Translations under genes and position numbers: made by a program
Assembly: GCA_907164885.2 (NCBI GenBank)
Contig: OU015499.1
Span: forward strand, 154,484,408 to 154,548,407
Reading direction: 5' to 3'
Length of the DNA stretch: 64,000 nt
Origin: Dolomedes plantarius
Taxonomy: Eukaryota > Arthropoda > Arachnida > Araneae > Dolomedidae
Shown here: positions 12,380-24,518 of the stretch, piece after piece
Numbering within the stretch: the stretch's first letter is position 1
How the letters are laid out: each line of letters begins with the position of its first letter
Notes under the pieces: generated by a model
Told to the model about the DNA's origin: nothing
The model's database searches: none
The model's input: the letters and a program-made list of their open reading frames with translations, nothing else

Positions 12380-14573
12380 CATTTCCTCAGATGAGAGATA
12401 ACCGAAAACTTGCAACGGTTGTGGGAAAAATTAACCAATAAAAACTTAAAGAATCTAAAATTAAAAAGGGAGAGAGTGCTACCAAATTGTTACAAATTTC
12501 AACAGTACTACGGAACTGTTTTTCAATTTGAAAACTTGCGATTAGTCATTGCGACGATGATGTAATGTAATAATCACTCTCTTTCGCATTCTCCATGTTT
12601 AAAGAATGTATTAAAATCGCACGGATCGACAGCCAGAAAGCTTTTACTTTCAGCTCCCTTTTGCTCTCGGGCAACGGCGGCTCACAGGCTCAGCGGTTTT
12701 ATATAATTTTTAAACATCTTTACTTAGCACAAAATGTGAAAATAAAGATTATAGTGGAGCTTAGTACAAAAAGGTTGTTCCTTGCGATTATCTATGCCGC
12801 TCGTTTTGTTACTGCCCATTCATTTCAAACAATACTCTATGCATAGTGATGATTATAACACAGGCACTAACGACTCCGGAAGCCGAAAAACTCGACTATT
12901 TTTCCTTGATAAATAAAAGGCAAAATCGAGTGAGGCTATAAACCTTCCATTCACATAAACCAAGTTAAACCGTTCTAATTAGCAGGAGGGGGGAATTCTA
13001 TCGTACCCTACGCACGAATAGAAACCCCATCGTAAAGAACAAACTCCGGCAGAGAGAGAGATGCAATGGCTCAGAAAACGAGGTTAACCCACAAGATTGC
13101 CAGTCAAACAAATCACGCATTCTTCGCATACCACTCAAGCAACGACCCACGTCAGTAGAGCCAGATTTGAGCGCCTTGAGATAAGATTCAGGGCCTCGGG
13201 GATATAAAAGAATATTTATACTCAATTTTCAAAAGGAGCAATGAAATACCTGAGGAAGTGCGGGCCACATACGAAGGGAAACGTCGAAAAATGAAGACAT
13301 TTCTCTCAAGACAAAAACAATGGCGATAAAAAAATCGCTGACACGCGTTTCCATTAAAATTAAAGGCTCATTCGTTAAATACTTCGGGACCCTATTATTT
13401 TCCAGCATGATCACACGCTCAGTTGTTCAGATTCTTATCTTGCAGTTTTTATTTCGGCAACACACGGCACTGGGTGCTCTGTCTAACTTCTTTGACCGTT
13501 ACAGCAGACGTCTTTTATTCTTGACACGAAACTTATACAGAGTATCTTAAAATCCACAATAAATAAATAAACGGTAGTTTCGAACTCATTAATAGCTCAC
13601 CATAATGCTGAGATACATTAGGTGTGATTGTCTCTATGGATAATTAGGCCCGATAATGAACTATTAATTAGTTGAAAACTTGCTGTCACCCCTTTATTTT
13701 TATTGTGGATTTTAAGAAACTGTGTGTTCTTTTTTGACATCAAACACCATTTGCCATTAGACCATTCAACTGTATAGAACAGTGTATCCTAAATGAGAAA
13801 GGTATTTGAAAAGGAAGAAATTGGTTTTCAAATATTTCGCAAAAAAGTATGACATGAAATTTGCAATAAAAATACATTGAATTTTTTAGAGTTATTCAAT
13901 GTGTCTTTTTAAATGTACAAAACAAATTATATAGACTGCGAAAGCTATTAATTATTATAAAAACTATATTATCATTTTCTTATAACAAGGGACTACATTC
14001 GTCACGTGATAAACTTAAAGTAAGATTTAAAAAAAATAAATTTGAGATTTCCAATCTTGTTCAAATTAAGATTTTCGGTTAAAAATCCAAAAGATTTATA
14101 TTTGACAACAAATACCACATATTTAGCAAATCCACAAAAAAAAATTTAATCTTGTAGACACGCTTCATCAACTAGATTAAATTTGATACAGGGTTCATAT
14201 TCGATAGATCTTTCAGTCTTTATTTTAAAGTGTTTCCCAGATGATTTGGCATTAAATACCACTACAATATTACAACAAAAATGACCTTTTTTAATAAAAA
14301 AAAAAAGTTATGAACATTATAATTCATTTGCCCATTTCAGAAACATGAAATTCTACAAAAATAAATAACTTTACAAAGTACATTTGTTTAAAATTTAAAA
14401 ACTTTATTTAAAAACTGATTACACGAAACAAGAATTAATAATTTATTTTTTATTTTTTTTTTAAATCCAAAGACTCAAATACTCTAGTTCTTCATAATTA
14501 CTTTTAGGTATTTCAAATCTAGCTGAATAAAAACGCTTTTAATAAAATGCATATTGCGACCGGCTGATTATAG
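11640..14573. other. No gene recognised; poly-A tract and a mild GC-rich patch
   Basis: Holds an A46 tract (12,332-12,377). A less AT-rich patch at about 12,980-13,320 includes a TATAAAAG string near 13,203, but no convincing exon follows it on either strand. The remainder is AT-rich with chance frames. Confidence 0.5.
12332..12377. repeat. Poly(A) tract, 46 bases
   Basis: Uninterrupted A run. I see no retroposed body beside it, so I call it a homopolymer only. Confidence 0.97.
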
Positions 14574-14923
14574 CAGGGTTACTTAAACTTTTTCCATCCA
14601 CGCCTGAAAAAATTTTGCTCGACCCGGGTTATGTACATAAAAACAAATATAACGAAGATACATAAAATAAATATACAAATAAAACATTAACTTATAATAA
14701 ATCAAAGAAATTAAAGCGAAGAAAGATTGGTTTATCTCTGTTATATATCCATGACGCAATACCTGATTTTAAATCAAAACTGTTTTCGTAATTATTTTTG
14801 CTAACCAGTATTGAAGATTCTGTGGGGACTTGTCAGGATGAACGGACACCCTTCGAGAACAGTTGCCAAAATTCTGATACGCGACTCAATATGGGGTAAC
14901 AACCCACAGTTTAAGAAACACTG
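14574..14923. mobile_element. hAT (Charlie-type) MITE, decayed
   Basis: Imperfect terminal inverted repeats CAGGGTTACTTAAACT and AGTTTAAGAAACACTG bound 350 bp. The flanking octamers GATTATAG and AATTAAGG agree at five of eight positions, compatible with an old hAT duplication. No transposase is seen. Confidence 0.55.
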
Positions 14924-15445
14924 AATTAAGGCGTTAAACGCTCAAGTTCTTTAAAACAACACAAAATGTTTCAATTTTAAAGGTTCACAATTGTTAATAC
15001 AACTCGCACAATATGGCATCTGGATACTTGTCATTTACATGTTACGTAATTTACATAACTATGCAAACAAATGTGACGGAAGGATATTATGCAACAGTAC
15101 AATGAAACGTGCGCGCTCAAGTTTTAATAAAATAAAAAGAAAAAAACAGACAGGGAGCTTCAACAACATAATTAAAAAGAGAAAGGAAGCAATGCTCTCC
15201 GGCTGTCCCAAGCAAGAGCTGTTGAATGTGACGGCATAAATCACCAAAACTACGGAATGATACAACTGTACTGCTGAGACCATCTTGGTGCGTGACATCG
15301 AAAGGCATTTGGAACTATTGTTGATCTTACTCGGTGTCATCACATTTGGCCATTTGGCGCCGTTTTAATGTTAACGCCTGTTGGAATAGGGCACGAGTAG
15401 AGCTAACGTCATCTGGTACGAGGAATTAACACAACTTACTTTGAC
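14924..15445. other. No gene recognised
   Basis: Short overlapping frames on both strands near 15.0-15.34 kb, none with a domain. A 28-base segment at 15,309-15,336 is repeated inside the neighbouring hAT MITE at 15,558-15,585 with one change. Confidence 0.4.
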
Positions 15446-15653
15446 CAGTGGCGCACCCAGGGGGGGGGGAAGGACCCCCCCTAAAGAAATAGAAATTGCA
15501 TTATGAATATTGATTTTGCATTATAAATATTTTCATCCGTTCATCTCGCCCCCCGCAATTGGAACTATTGTTGATCTTCCTCGGTGCTGCTTAAACCAAA
15601 CCTTACTTGTAACGCCGCCCCCCCCCCAAGAAAAAACCCTGGGTACGCCACTG
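15446..15653. mobile_element. hAT-type MITE with CAGTGGCG termini
   Basis: 208 bp bounded by CAGTGGCGCACCCAGGG and CCCTGGGTACGCCACTG. Flanking octamers ACTTTGAC and ACTTTTAC match at seven of eight positions, supporting an 8-bp hAT duplication. A G10 tract and a C10 tract sit just inside the two ends and would pair in a stem. No transposase. Confidence 0.85.
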
Positions 15654-15833
15654 ACTTTTACCGAACTGCACTTTAACTTAATAAATGAATAATTTTTTTT
15701 CTATTAACGATTTTGCAGTAATATACTGCATTTGCTATTTTTTTTCTTGTCTAGCTCGGCGATAATATTTTAACGACACTGTAATTTGGACAGTAAATGA
15801 AGTTGAAATGTACTACTTTAATTCCTTATTTAA

Positions 15834-16424
15834 CCTTTCAACGGGCGCGCCAATTTTTGGAAACACCAGCAGGCACGCGTTGCATAAAGTGCAACGCCTC
15901 TTTCAACCTTGATTATTACTTTTGTAATAAACTTTCTTTTTTCAAATTGAAAACATCAATTCTGCGCTTTATGACAAGATATAAAATGTTGTTAATATCG
16001 AGATATATTTATAATTAAAGGCAAAAGAATGCAGATGCAATCGCCTATCTCAAAACTGTCCAGTTTGTTGGATCTAAGGACGACTTGCGAATGGATTCCT
16101 ATTATGTCCAAAAACCTAAAAAACCAATGAGATTGTCCACTTTCGTGATATGCGGAATACCGTGCAATAGCTGATCATTTGATTTACTACATCAACTCAT
16201 AATTTTGTCGTATTGCAATCCAGTATAATCGCCGGTTTACCACGGTTAAATCACGACCAACAATGAATGGAAAGGAATACAAGGGTCAGAAAATCAGACC
16301 TTCATTAGAAAGGGTGTACCTATAAATAGAAACTGCTTAGAACGTCCAAACCTTACTTGTAAAAACAAACCGTTCAAAATTACGAAAATGTTGCACTTTA
16401 TACACGGGTGCGCCCGCTGAAGGG
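15834..16424. mobile_element. piggyBac-like non-autonomous element (591 bp)
   Basis: Flanked on both sides by TTAA (15,830-15,833 and 16,425-16,428), the piggyBac target. Terminal inverted repeats CCTTTCAACGGGCGCGCC / GGTGCGCCCGCTGAAGGG, and a subterminal inverted motif ATAAAGTGCAAC / GTTGCACTTTAT. No transposase core is visible; the short frame with GTRCIKCNASF near the left end is not enough to claim the Cys-rich tail. Confidence 0.8.
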
Positions 16425-16428
16425 TTAA

Positions 16429-17184
16429 AGTGATTCAGAGTAAAGCTTACTGCGGACGCCATTTTTAGATGTAAAGTCTGAAATAAAACGTCCGATACCT
16501 AATCGCTCTTAAAACGTCGTTATTCATCAAAACGATGGAAACATAAATACGATCTTTTTAGTAGCAAGTGTCACTATCAGTAGATATTATGCTAGTAAAC
16601 CCAGTTCTCTCGCTGCCCATAGAAATGACATTGGGACACCCAAATTGAAAAACACGTAAACAGATTATTTGCTCACACAAATAACTGACGTACAGAATTT
16701 CTCCATATATGAAGGTAAGAATTTTTTTTTCTCTCATTGAATTTTATCGTTTGACACTGAATGTTTACAAAATAATATCATTCACTGGCTGTTTCATATC
16801 ATGATAGCTACGCCGAACTTCAGGCGGCAAAAAAAAAAAGATGTCATTTAAATTGGACTCTCGATAGAACGAGCATCTATGAACCAAAAAAAAATTAACC
16901 TTTGATTTGCAAACATGAATTAATTTATACCCGTTTCTATTACATAGCGTTATTACCAATAAATTATTTTCCGCCCCACCACAGAAAACAAGAACTATCC
17001 ACCTGTCCGAGTGTTTTTTACATCTCTTTGTTCGGACGGAAAAAGGTTGAAATTTGTGGACAACGGACACAAAATTTCGGAGATAATGCAAGGTATTGAT
17101 TTTCCGTAATAAGTTCTGTTTTAAAAATGAATCTCAGCAACATCGCTGAGACTTGGGGAAGTTCAGTCAGAAGGTACCAATACC
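16429..17184. other. No gene recognised
   Basis: Two overlapping opposite frames of 65 and 108 codons near 16.77-17.10 kb show no known motif. The sequence immediately left of the hAT element at 17,185 supplies its duplicated octamer. Confidence 0.4.
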
Positions 17185-17550
17185 CAGGGCCACCCAGAGA
17201 CTTTACGGGGCATGGGCCAAACTTCTGTTGGGGTCCCCAATAAAAAATAAAAAATGGAAAGAGACGAAAAGACACATTCAAATTAAGTTACTCATACTTA
17301 AAATTTTATTACATGAATGATTAACATAATTATTCTCTTTCATTGCACTGCTCTCTTGCTATATTGTCCAATAAATATTCTTCCATCCATAAAACTTTTT
17401 TGCTATCTATTTTAGCAGTTAGTAGTCTTCAATTTATTAGACATAATGTAATTTTATAGCAGTTAGGACTAAACAGTTATATTTTTCATGAAAACTAAAT
17501 CGCGTATTTTTCAGAAGAATTTTTTGGAGTAAGAGAAATCTAATTAATCG

Positions 17551-17634
<84 letters not shown>

Positions 17635-17808
17635 GGGGGGGGCTGCTTTTTTCAGGAGATAATTTTCAATTTCGAAGTACGGTACTAGTTTCAGAATTTT
17701 GTTTTGGATGAAATCTCATAAATTAATTTTTTAAATTTTTTTGGGGCCCTCCGGCAGTTAGGGGCCTGGGGCAAAGTGCCCCAGTTGCCCCCTCTCTGGG
17801 CAGCCCTG
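17185..17808. mobile_element. hAT-type element, family H2, copy 1
   Basis: 624 bp with ends CAGGGCCACCCAGAGACTTT and CTCTGGGCAGCCCTG, flanked by perfect 8-bp duplications CCAATACC (17,177-17,184 and 17,809-17,816). It contains a (TA)n array running into G9 (17,558-17,642). No transposase is recognised, so it is non-autonomous. Confidence 0.9.
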
Positions 17809-18893
17809 CCAATACCACGTTTCCGGGAATGAAAATTTCACCTGATTCTTACAGACCATTTCATTTTTCCTGACACAACTCTTGGTTTTTAAGAAGCGTA
17901 CAAACCCCATTAAGAACGGCTGTTGTAAGGACAAGTGTAATAGAAGTAACCAGCAATGATCACCGGAAGTAGAAGTTAAAAGGCACCTGATTACTGGTAC
18001 AATTTAATAAACTAATTTTGGATTTATAATCACCTTCAATATTTAAGAAAAAAATAAATAAAACGCTGGGTAAAGCTTGGCTACGAGTTTTCGAAAAGAT
18101 ACATGGCAACAAATTATCTACTGAGCTCTCAAGATGAAAAGCAAGTATTTCAGCAAGTACTTTTAAATCCAAAACTTACATGGACCGTAATATTGTTCTT
18201 TAAAAAAAATTCAAAATTTACTGAAGCATATACTGAAGCACTCTTGCATCGACTGCCAGATTTTTTGTCAAAATTTAACCATCAAAAATTTTAAAATTAA
18301 AACAATTACATACTCTCTCTCTCTTTAGGTTAACACTTAAATTCACATAACCTCCCAAAAAATTAACACGCTAATGTGTCATAAAAGCAATACCATTTGA
18401 CTAAAAAGACAACCCCCATTACTTCACAGTGGTCCGAGGATCTGTCAGTTTTAACTGAAGCACCAATATAAATTTTCTAGTATATTTCGTGGTAACTAAT
18501 GACGAATATCCAACCCTTAGTGGGGCCTCCAGAAGGAATGCTCCGAGCGCCAATCGTAGAACGCTCATTTAACTCACCTTGATTCGGATAGCGATGTTTA
18601 TTAAAGATCCACCTGTAATAGCCCCATATCCTGTTCTTAACTTTGTGAGCAAAATGTTTTCGATACCAACCCGACGAATTTTCCCAGAGTGCTCCAATTC
18701 AACAACTATAAATATTTACTACTCTATAAAGTTTTAAAATGCATATATAATACACTTCCAAACTGATAGAACATACATTAATCCATTTTTCCCCCGTTTT
18801 AACTTATGATTTTGATACTTTGAATTTTCCAATTGTACGTTTCCAATGCACATGGCTAGGTATCGAATAAGAGCCGAAACAACAGAATTCACA
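17809..18893. other. No gene recognised between two hAT copies
   Basis: Two opposite frames of 63 and 70 codons near 17.96-18.29 kb have no domain. A minus-strand acceptor-like site near 18,400 gives RQMV, resembling the expected next PPP4R1 exon, but is closed by a stop after three more codons. Confidence 0.4.
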
Positions 18894-19157
18894 CAGGGCC
18901 GCCCAGGGACTTTACGGGGCCTAGGGCAAACTTTTGTTGGGGGCCCCCAAGAAAAATAAAAAATGGAAAGAGACGAAAACACACATTCAAATTAAGTTAC
19001 TCATACTTAAAATTTTATTACATGAATGATTAACATAATTATTATATTTCATTGCACTGCTCTCTTGTTATAGTTTCTGAGGAAATCTAATAAATAAATT
19101 TTTTTTTAATTTTTTGGGGCCCCTCCGGCAGTTGGGGACCTGGGGCAAAGTGCCCCA
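18894..19157. mobile_element. hAT-type element, family H2, copy 2, truncated
   Basis: Same left end and first ~180 bp as copy 1, in the same orientation, starting CAGGGCCGCCCAGGGACTTT. It lacks ~380 bp of the interior, including the (TA)n array, and stops at GGGGCAAAGTGCCCCAG, missing the terminal ~20 bases. No matching 8-bp duplication remains. Confidence 0.8.
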
Positions 19158-20820
19158 GACCACTGAAAACCGGACTTCGTTCGCAAATTCCACCATAAAC
19201 AATTTTTAATTTTTCATAAATTATGGAAGAATCATGCATGAGACACTAACTCAGTAAGTTAGGGAGGAAAATGATATCTTCTATTCTATAGCAGAATTTC
19301 AGAAATAAGTAATAGTCACAGGAGGGAAGATAATTTAAAATAATTATTTTTATTACATATGATATTAAAGAGGTAATCCTGTAAATCAAAGTACAGGATG
19401 GGACATATTTATTTACATGGTATGTATATAAAAAAAGGAGGGGGGGGGGGAAACTTAATTACTGTAAAATTAAAATAACCATTAAGATCCTAGTCATAGA
19501 AAAAAATGTGAAAAACATAAAGGGTGTCCTTATAATTATATTTAAAAAAATTTATCAGTGAGCTTGATGTCAAAAGAATCTGATTCATAATCTTAATATT
19601 TTGTCTATTTATTCATTTGACAGTGACTTCTCAGTCTGTTGAGTGGTAATTTATATCCATTTTCTTGTTATTGGGATTTTCCAAGATATCCATTCCTTTT
19701 TGTTTAATATCTAAACCAAAAACAAATATATTTACCATTTTAAACTGATAATGTTTGAAAAACAAATTCCTACACGATGTCATCTTTGTGACTTCCATAC
19801 TTTCTAAATCATTTTCGGTAAAGTATAGTAACACGTTAATTAAAATTACCATACTCAACTTACACTTTTAGCAGTAATAAAAGTATGACAGAAATGCATT
19901 ACATTGCAGGTTTTCCGATTTTCCTGCATACAATATCACGTTTTTTTTTTTTTTTTTTTTTTTTTTGTTGTTGCTCTTAAAAATTTTAAAAAAAGCAATG
20001 AGACTGTCCAAGTTTCATAAGAAACAGCTAACGGGAGACCACAAATTATAAGACTTAGAATAAAAGAGTTACTTTATATACCTTTGTTTACTGCCCTATA
20101 AATCATCTTGCCACAGTTTCAAAAATGCAGTTAAAAACAACACATTAATTACAACCAACTGCAGTATACGACTGAAAAGGGCAAAAATACTATCCACAAT
20201 GAGGAATTTAAAATTTTGTACAAATTACTCAATAATAAAAAAATGGCAAGCTAAAAAAAAAGAAAAAACTCGATAGTTCATTCAATCAATAGTAATTATT
20301 GCAGTTATTTTCCATCATTTCTTCCACAGACATTGATAGGTAGGTACCTCCCCCCCCCCTTCCCTGACAAAAGAAAAAGAGAGAGAGATCAGTTACCCGC
20401 GAAGTGAAAACAGAATCTACTATCCTTTACCCCCTGGACTACATTTCCTATAATTTTGCCTGAAGCTAAATGTTACCCTGACTATTTTGAAGCAACATGT
20501 TGAACTGAAATCTACAAAGACATTTATGAGTACATGTAAAGACACACAAGAAAAAAAAAAAAGGCCGAAAAAAAAAAGGTACAAAATACAATACTGAGGG
20601 AACTCTATGAAATTCCTGGCTTTGCAAAAATATAAATTATTCATATTTACGTTGTTCTAAATACATATTTTAATGTTCACAGAACGTATTAAACCTTTAC
20701 GACGAGCTGTCAACGAACTTTCGAAACTTTTATTGCAAAGAGTATCATTCAAAAAGAAAGTAAAGCAAAAAAAAAAAGGAGCAACAGTTATTAACTGAGT
20801 ATTTAAATTAAATAAGTCCA
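19158..20820. other. No gene recognised; homopolymers
   Basis: Includes a G11 tract (19,440-19,450), a T26 tract (19,941-19,966) and a C10 tract (20,350-20,359). Short frames show no domain. Confidence 0.5.
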
Positions 20821-21190
20821 CTCGAAGCTATGCGGAAAGAAGCAGCCCCGCAAGCTACAGCGACCCAAGCGGGCTTTGTCCGCGAAAAAACACTACGGAA
20901 TGTGTGCCCCCGGCATTCCTCACGCCCAGCTTCCGAGAACTCGGAGGCAATTAGCGAACGCAGGGAAATGCCTACCTCGGCATCCACCAATAGAAGGGCG
21001 AAAGAGTCCGTCTATCATTTTCGGATCCGCCAATGTGGATGAGGTTGGCCATCTGGTGAGACTGATGGTTTCCGCCCCCTTCCAGCTGCGCAGCAGGATT
21101 AAGGATATAGAATTCATTCCGCACAGGGGGGAGGGAAAGAAATAAGGAAAGAGAATTTTTGCGTGACCTTCGGGGCGAACGACACACGAT
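20821..21190. other. GC- and CpG-rich island, possible promoter or first exon
   Basis: In otherwise AT-rich DNA this ~370-bp patch holds about 25 CpG by hand count and open frames on both strands (70 and 89 codons plus; 65 and 73 minus). No frame has a recognised domain and codon use does not single one out. An unmethylated promoter or 5' exon of an unseen gene is possible; so is unrelated low-copy sequence. Confidence 0.3.
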
Positions 21191-21601
21191 CAAGGTTAAA
21201 GTGATAGAATTTTATGAAATGGTGAGTGGTAGAGCATATTAATGAGGAGCTAATTGTCGTTTACGTTAAGGATAAATAACATTCGGTTACACTTCTAGGG
21301 GGAGGACGGAACAGAAGAGAAGAACATTTTTCACAAAATCGTATACTACAGAAACAAAATCGAAAATCAACCGGTCAGGTGATTTTCACGGCTGGCAATA
21401 CCAAACACAGGTAAATTAGGTGTTATTCGACGTGAATTTGGAAAATATCTGTTACTTATTTAAATAAGCTAGACATTTCTGTTAGCTGCAGCGTGGCATT
21501 GGAATTTATTATTCTCACAATTTGAAGTAATATGCAATTTTAAAATATTTATAACGACGAGTAAAAAGATATAATCGATTAAACATACCAAAAGGAGACT
21601 A

Positions 21602-21604
<3 letters not shown>

Positions 21605-21643
<39 letters not shown>
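21605..21643. repeat. (TA)n microsatellite
   Basis: 39 bp of TA dinucleotide; the 65-codon minus-strand frame across it is an artefact. Confidence 0.95.
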
Positions 21644-21648
<5 letters not shown>

Positions 21649-21946
21649 GCAACGAAACAATTTCAACTGATACCATGATTCAACAACAGAAAATGCAAAA
21701 TTTATTTATTTCAGATACTTAAGCATATTAATTTTCTTATAACAATATCTTTCACTAAATAAAAGAATGTTAGCACATTTGTACTGCAGAAGAGAGAAAT
21801 GTATTTTTAGTTTATGTATTTTTAGGTAAATGTATTTTTAGGAAAAACAATTTACAATAAAGTAGTTTCTAAAGTTATTTTAAAAGCTTACTAACCATGG
21901 GAGTACATTCAATTTTAAGCAGAAAAAATTACGACGAATTAACACT

Positions 21947-21961
21947 GGGGGGGGGGGGGGG
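21947..21961 (+). repeat. G15 homopolymer
   Basis: One of the longest G runs in the window. Confidence 0.95.
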
Positions 21962-24344
21962 AGAGGTTATTTTTAACACCACTGTACGCACAATATTTAG
22001 TAGGTCCAGAATATAACTTACCTGGAACTACAGAAAACGATGATTTATATTTTAGTTAGAACAATATAAAAAATGCAAAACTGCTTATCTAAACATCTTG
22101 TAATTAATGCATCCGGTCACAAACAAACCAAATTTGAAAAAAAAAATTTTATAGATTAAATGAACAGGTTACAAAATATAACTCTCATTATTATTTAAAA
22201 ATTTTGACTAATACACATTGGATGTATAAGGGGACAGCCTGTAGTGTTCAGAAAATATGTACAAAAATTGTTCAAACATCTGTAAGGCTCATGAATATGT
22301 TATAAGAAAAATAAACTAATACTAGTGGCCACGTTGCACGAAATCGAGCAAATTTCACTTCATTTTTTGCAATAACTAATGTTCTAACTTACGCAGCTCA
22401 ATGGTTTTTAGCATTTCAGTCTTTGCATCTAATTTATCAGTTAACTAATTTTAACTAATTCTCGTGGGCACTAAAACTGAACAGCCAAGCGGGGCTTTTA
22501 GTAATGAGAAATTTATTAACTTCTATCATAGACTCCTCTTACATAGGTGCAGTTTCTTCTGGTTGCTGAACATCAGAAAAAATATTTTGTTTAGTTTCAA
22601 TGAGGCAACTTGACGGGAAATCGTGTTGCTGTCAAAAGTGTGATGGCCCCTTGTTAGACATCTCGTCGGCAGGGGCAATAACTTTTTTCAGATTGACTTT
22701 TTTTGTAGAAAATCATTACTGTTAAATAGTATAGTAGAAACCCGTCGAAATTCAAGGTTAATCTTTTTTGAAAAGGACAAATTCATATGAAGGAACAAAG
22801 GTATACTTCAGATGATTGAAAATTTTTTACAAATTTATTCAAAGACCTCCATTTTGATACCGCAACCTTCTTTTTATGTTCAGCGGTTATTTTAAAATAA
22901 GTTTCTAAGAGAAAGAGGGGGGGGGGGGACTCATAGGACTTATATATAGATGGAATATTTACTTACTATAAGACTGATCATAGAACACCATGAGCACTTC
23001 ATATGTGATGCTGAAATGAGGGCCTTATGTAGATAAGGGAAATGACAATTAAAAAAGTATTACAAATAGCGTGTTTTTAAAATTCAAAAGTTCAATGTGC
23101 GAGCAATAAAAGTAAGTGTAAGCAAAAAAGCACGTGCGCACGCTTCTCCCATAGACTCTACATAGTTACTTTGATCCGTCACACCCGAACATTTGCATCT
23201 ATCGCACTTTTCTCTTCGACTGGCACATCTACACGGTAAGGCCTTGATTCTGATCCCCCCCCCCCCCAATCATATTTTTACGTTCAGTCGTTCTCTCAAA
23301 GCAGCTCTCCATGTTTTGTTTTGTTTCCCCTTCCTTATAGAAATAATTTATAGGTTGTCCTTTAATTATGAAACGAATTAGAAGCTTTCCCTTGGTAAAA
23401 TGGTAGATAGCTTGGTAGAATTTTTGTCATACGAAATTTAATTGTGTACATAGAATTGAACAAATAAAATTGAACAAATACATAGAATTGTACATAGAAT
23501 TGAACAAATAACTCTAAAAAGGCATACCAAGGAAAAAAGTTCTTACGGGGGAAAGAAAATAGATTTTAGTTCAAACAAATTGTTTATCCATGCAAAAAGA
23601 ATAATGTACACCTACGCGAATACTGCCAATAAAGAAACTTATTCATTAATTCCCAGAATGATAATAAAAGCAGACGATTTTAAAATTTAGTTAACGTTAT
23701 GAAAAAAAGCGAGAGCACGCCATCTAGCGGAAGAAATGTTTATACTTCGATTTTTAAATAAACAATAAGATGGGGAATTCTATATTAACAATTCGTCAGA
23801 AGTGGAAATCTTAGTCTTTAAAATGGTATCTCATTTACCGATTTTGGTTAAGTATGAAGGGAGAAAAAAGGATCGTCAGAAAAAATCGCCTTCTAGAAAT
23901 AATATATACATATATTGGAAAACAAAATCTTTTCTCGAGATAAAATGAGAATACCAAAAATTCCAAGTAACACATATAATTAAAACTTTAAAATATATCG
24001 CATATATTTAAACTTGTCTGAAATATTTGTACACTGTCTGAAATATTAGTACATCTCTGCTCCATGCAGCTGTACTTAATATTTGAGGGAGTGTTATTCG
24101 AAAGATAATGTACTGTAACAGACGTAAAAAGTTTATTAAAAGAGTTGACTAAGTTTGATTATTATAAGATTGTGAATGGTCATAAAGTCACAAACCTGAA
24201 AGTCCACACAAAACTCCTTAGATATCGGAAAAAACTGTACCCGGAAGTATAGAAGACAATGTCTAATACACTCAATGACCCTTAAAATATTTTAAGCCTA
24301 GTCACACTATTAGAGAACCTGATGGGAGATGCAGATTAATTGAA

Positions 24345-24518
24345 CAATAGCGCCCTTTACACATACGTTCTTGGAGTGCTTGGAGCGTACGGGATTGCGC
24401 GCGGTAAAACTTGCAGTACGCTCAAAAGCAGCTTTCCCTTCCTCTCCAACACCTTCACTCAATCGCGCGGGATCGTGGTTTCAAGCGGGGAAAAGCATAC
24501 GTGTAAAGGGCGCTATTG
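24345..24518. mobile_element. MITE with CAATAGCGCCC termini
   Basis: 174 bp with terminal inverted repeats CAATAGCGCCCTTTACAC and GTGTAAAGGGCGCTATTG. The interior is GC- and CpG-rich compared with its surroundings. I could not find a clear target duplication. The ends recall the GGGCC...TTCACA ends of the PIF-like MITEs at 59-61 kb but are a different family. Confidence 0.75.

Larger units (their letters stand above)
21191..24344. other. No gene recognised; microsatellites and G/C tracts
   Basis: Contains (TA)n at 21,605-21,643, G15 at 21,947-21,961, G12 at 22,917-22,928, C13 at 23,255-23,267, a thrice-repeated ATGTATTTTTAG near 21,799-21,842, and a duplicated ACATAGAATTGAACAAATA near 23,449-23,510. 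Frames here are accidental. Confidence 0.5.

Noticed and set aside
13190..13225. TATAAAAG near a GC-richer patch as a promoter
   Set aside because: No exon or initiator context follows on either strand and such strings are common in AT-rich DNA.
18380..18415. Minus-strand acceptor followed by RQMV, as expected for the next PPP4R1 exon
   Set aside because: The frame closes after three more codons and it lies in CpG-normal DNA between two hAT copies; a chance match.
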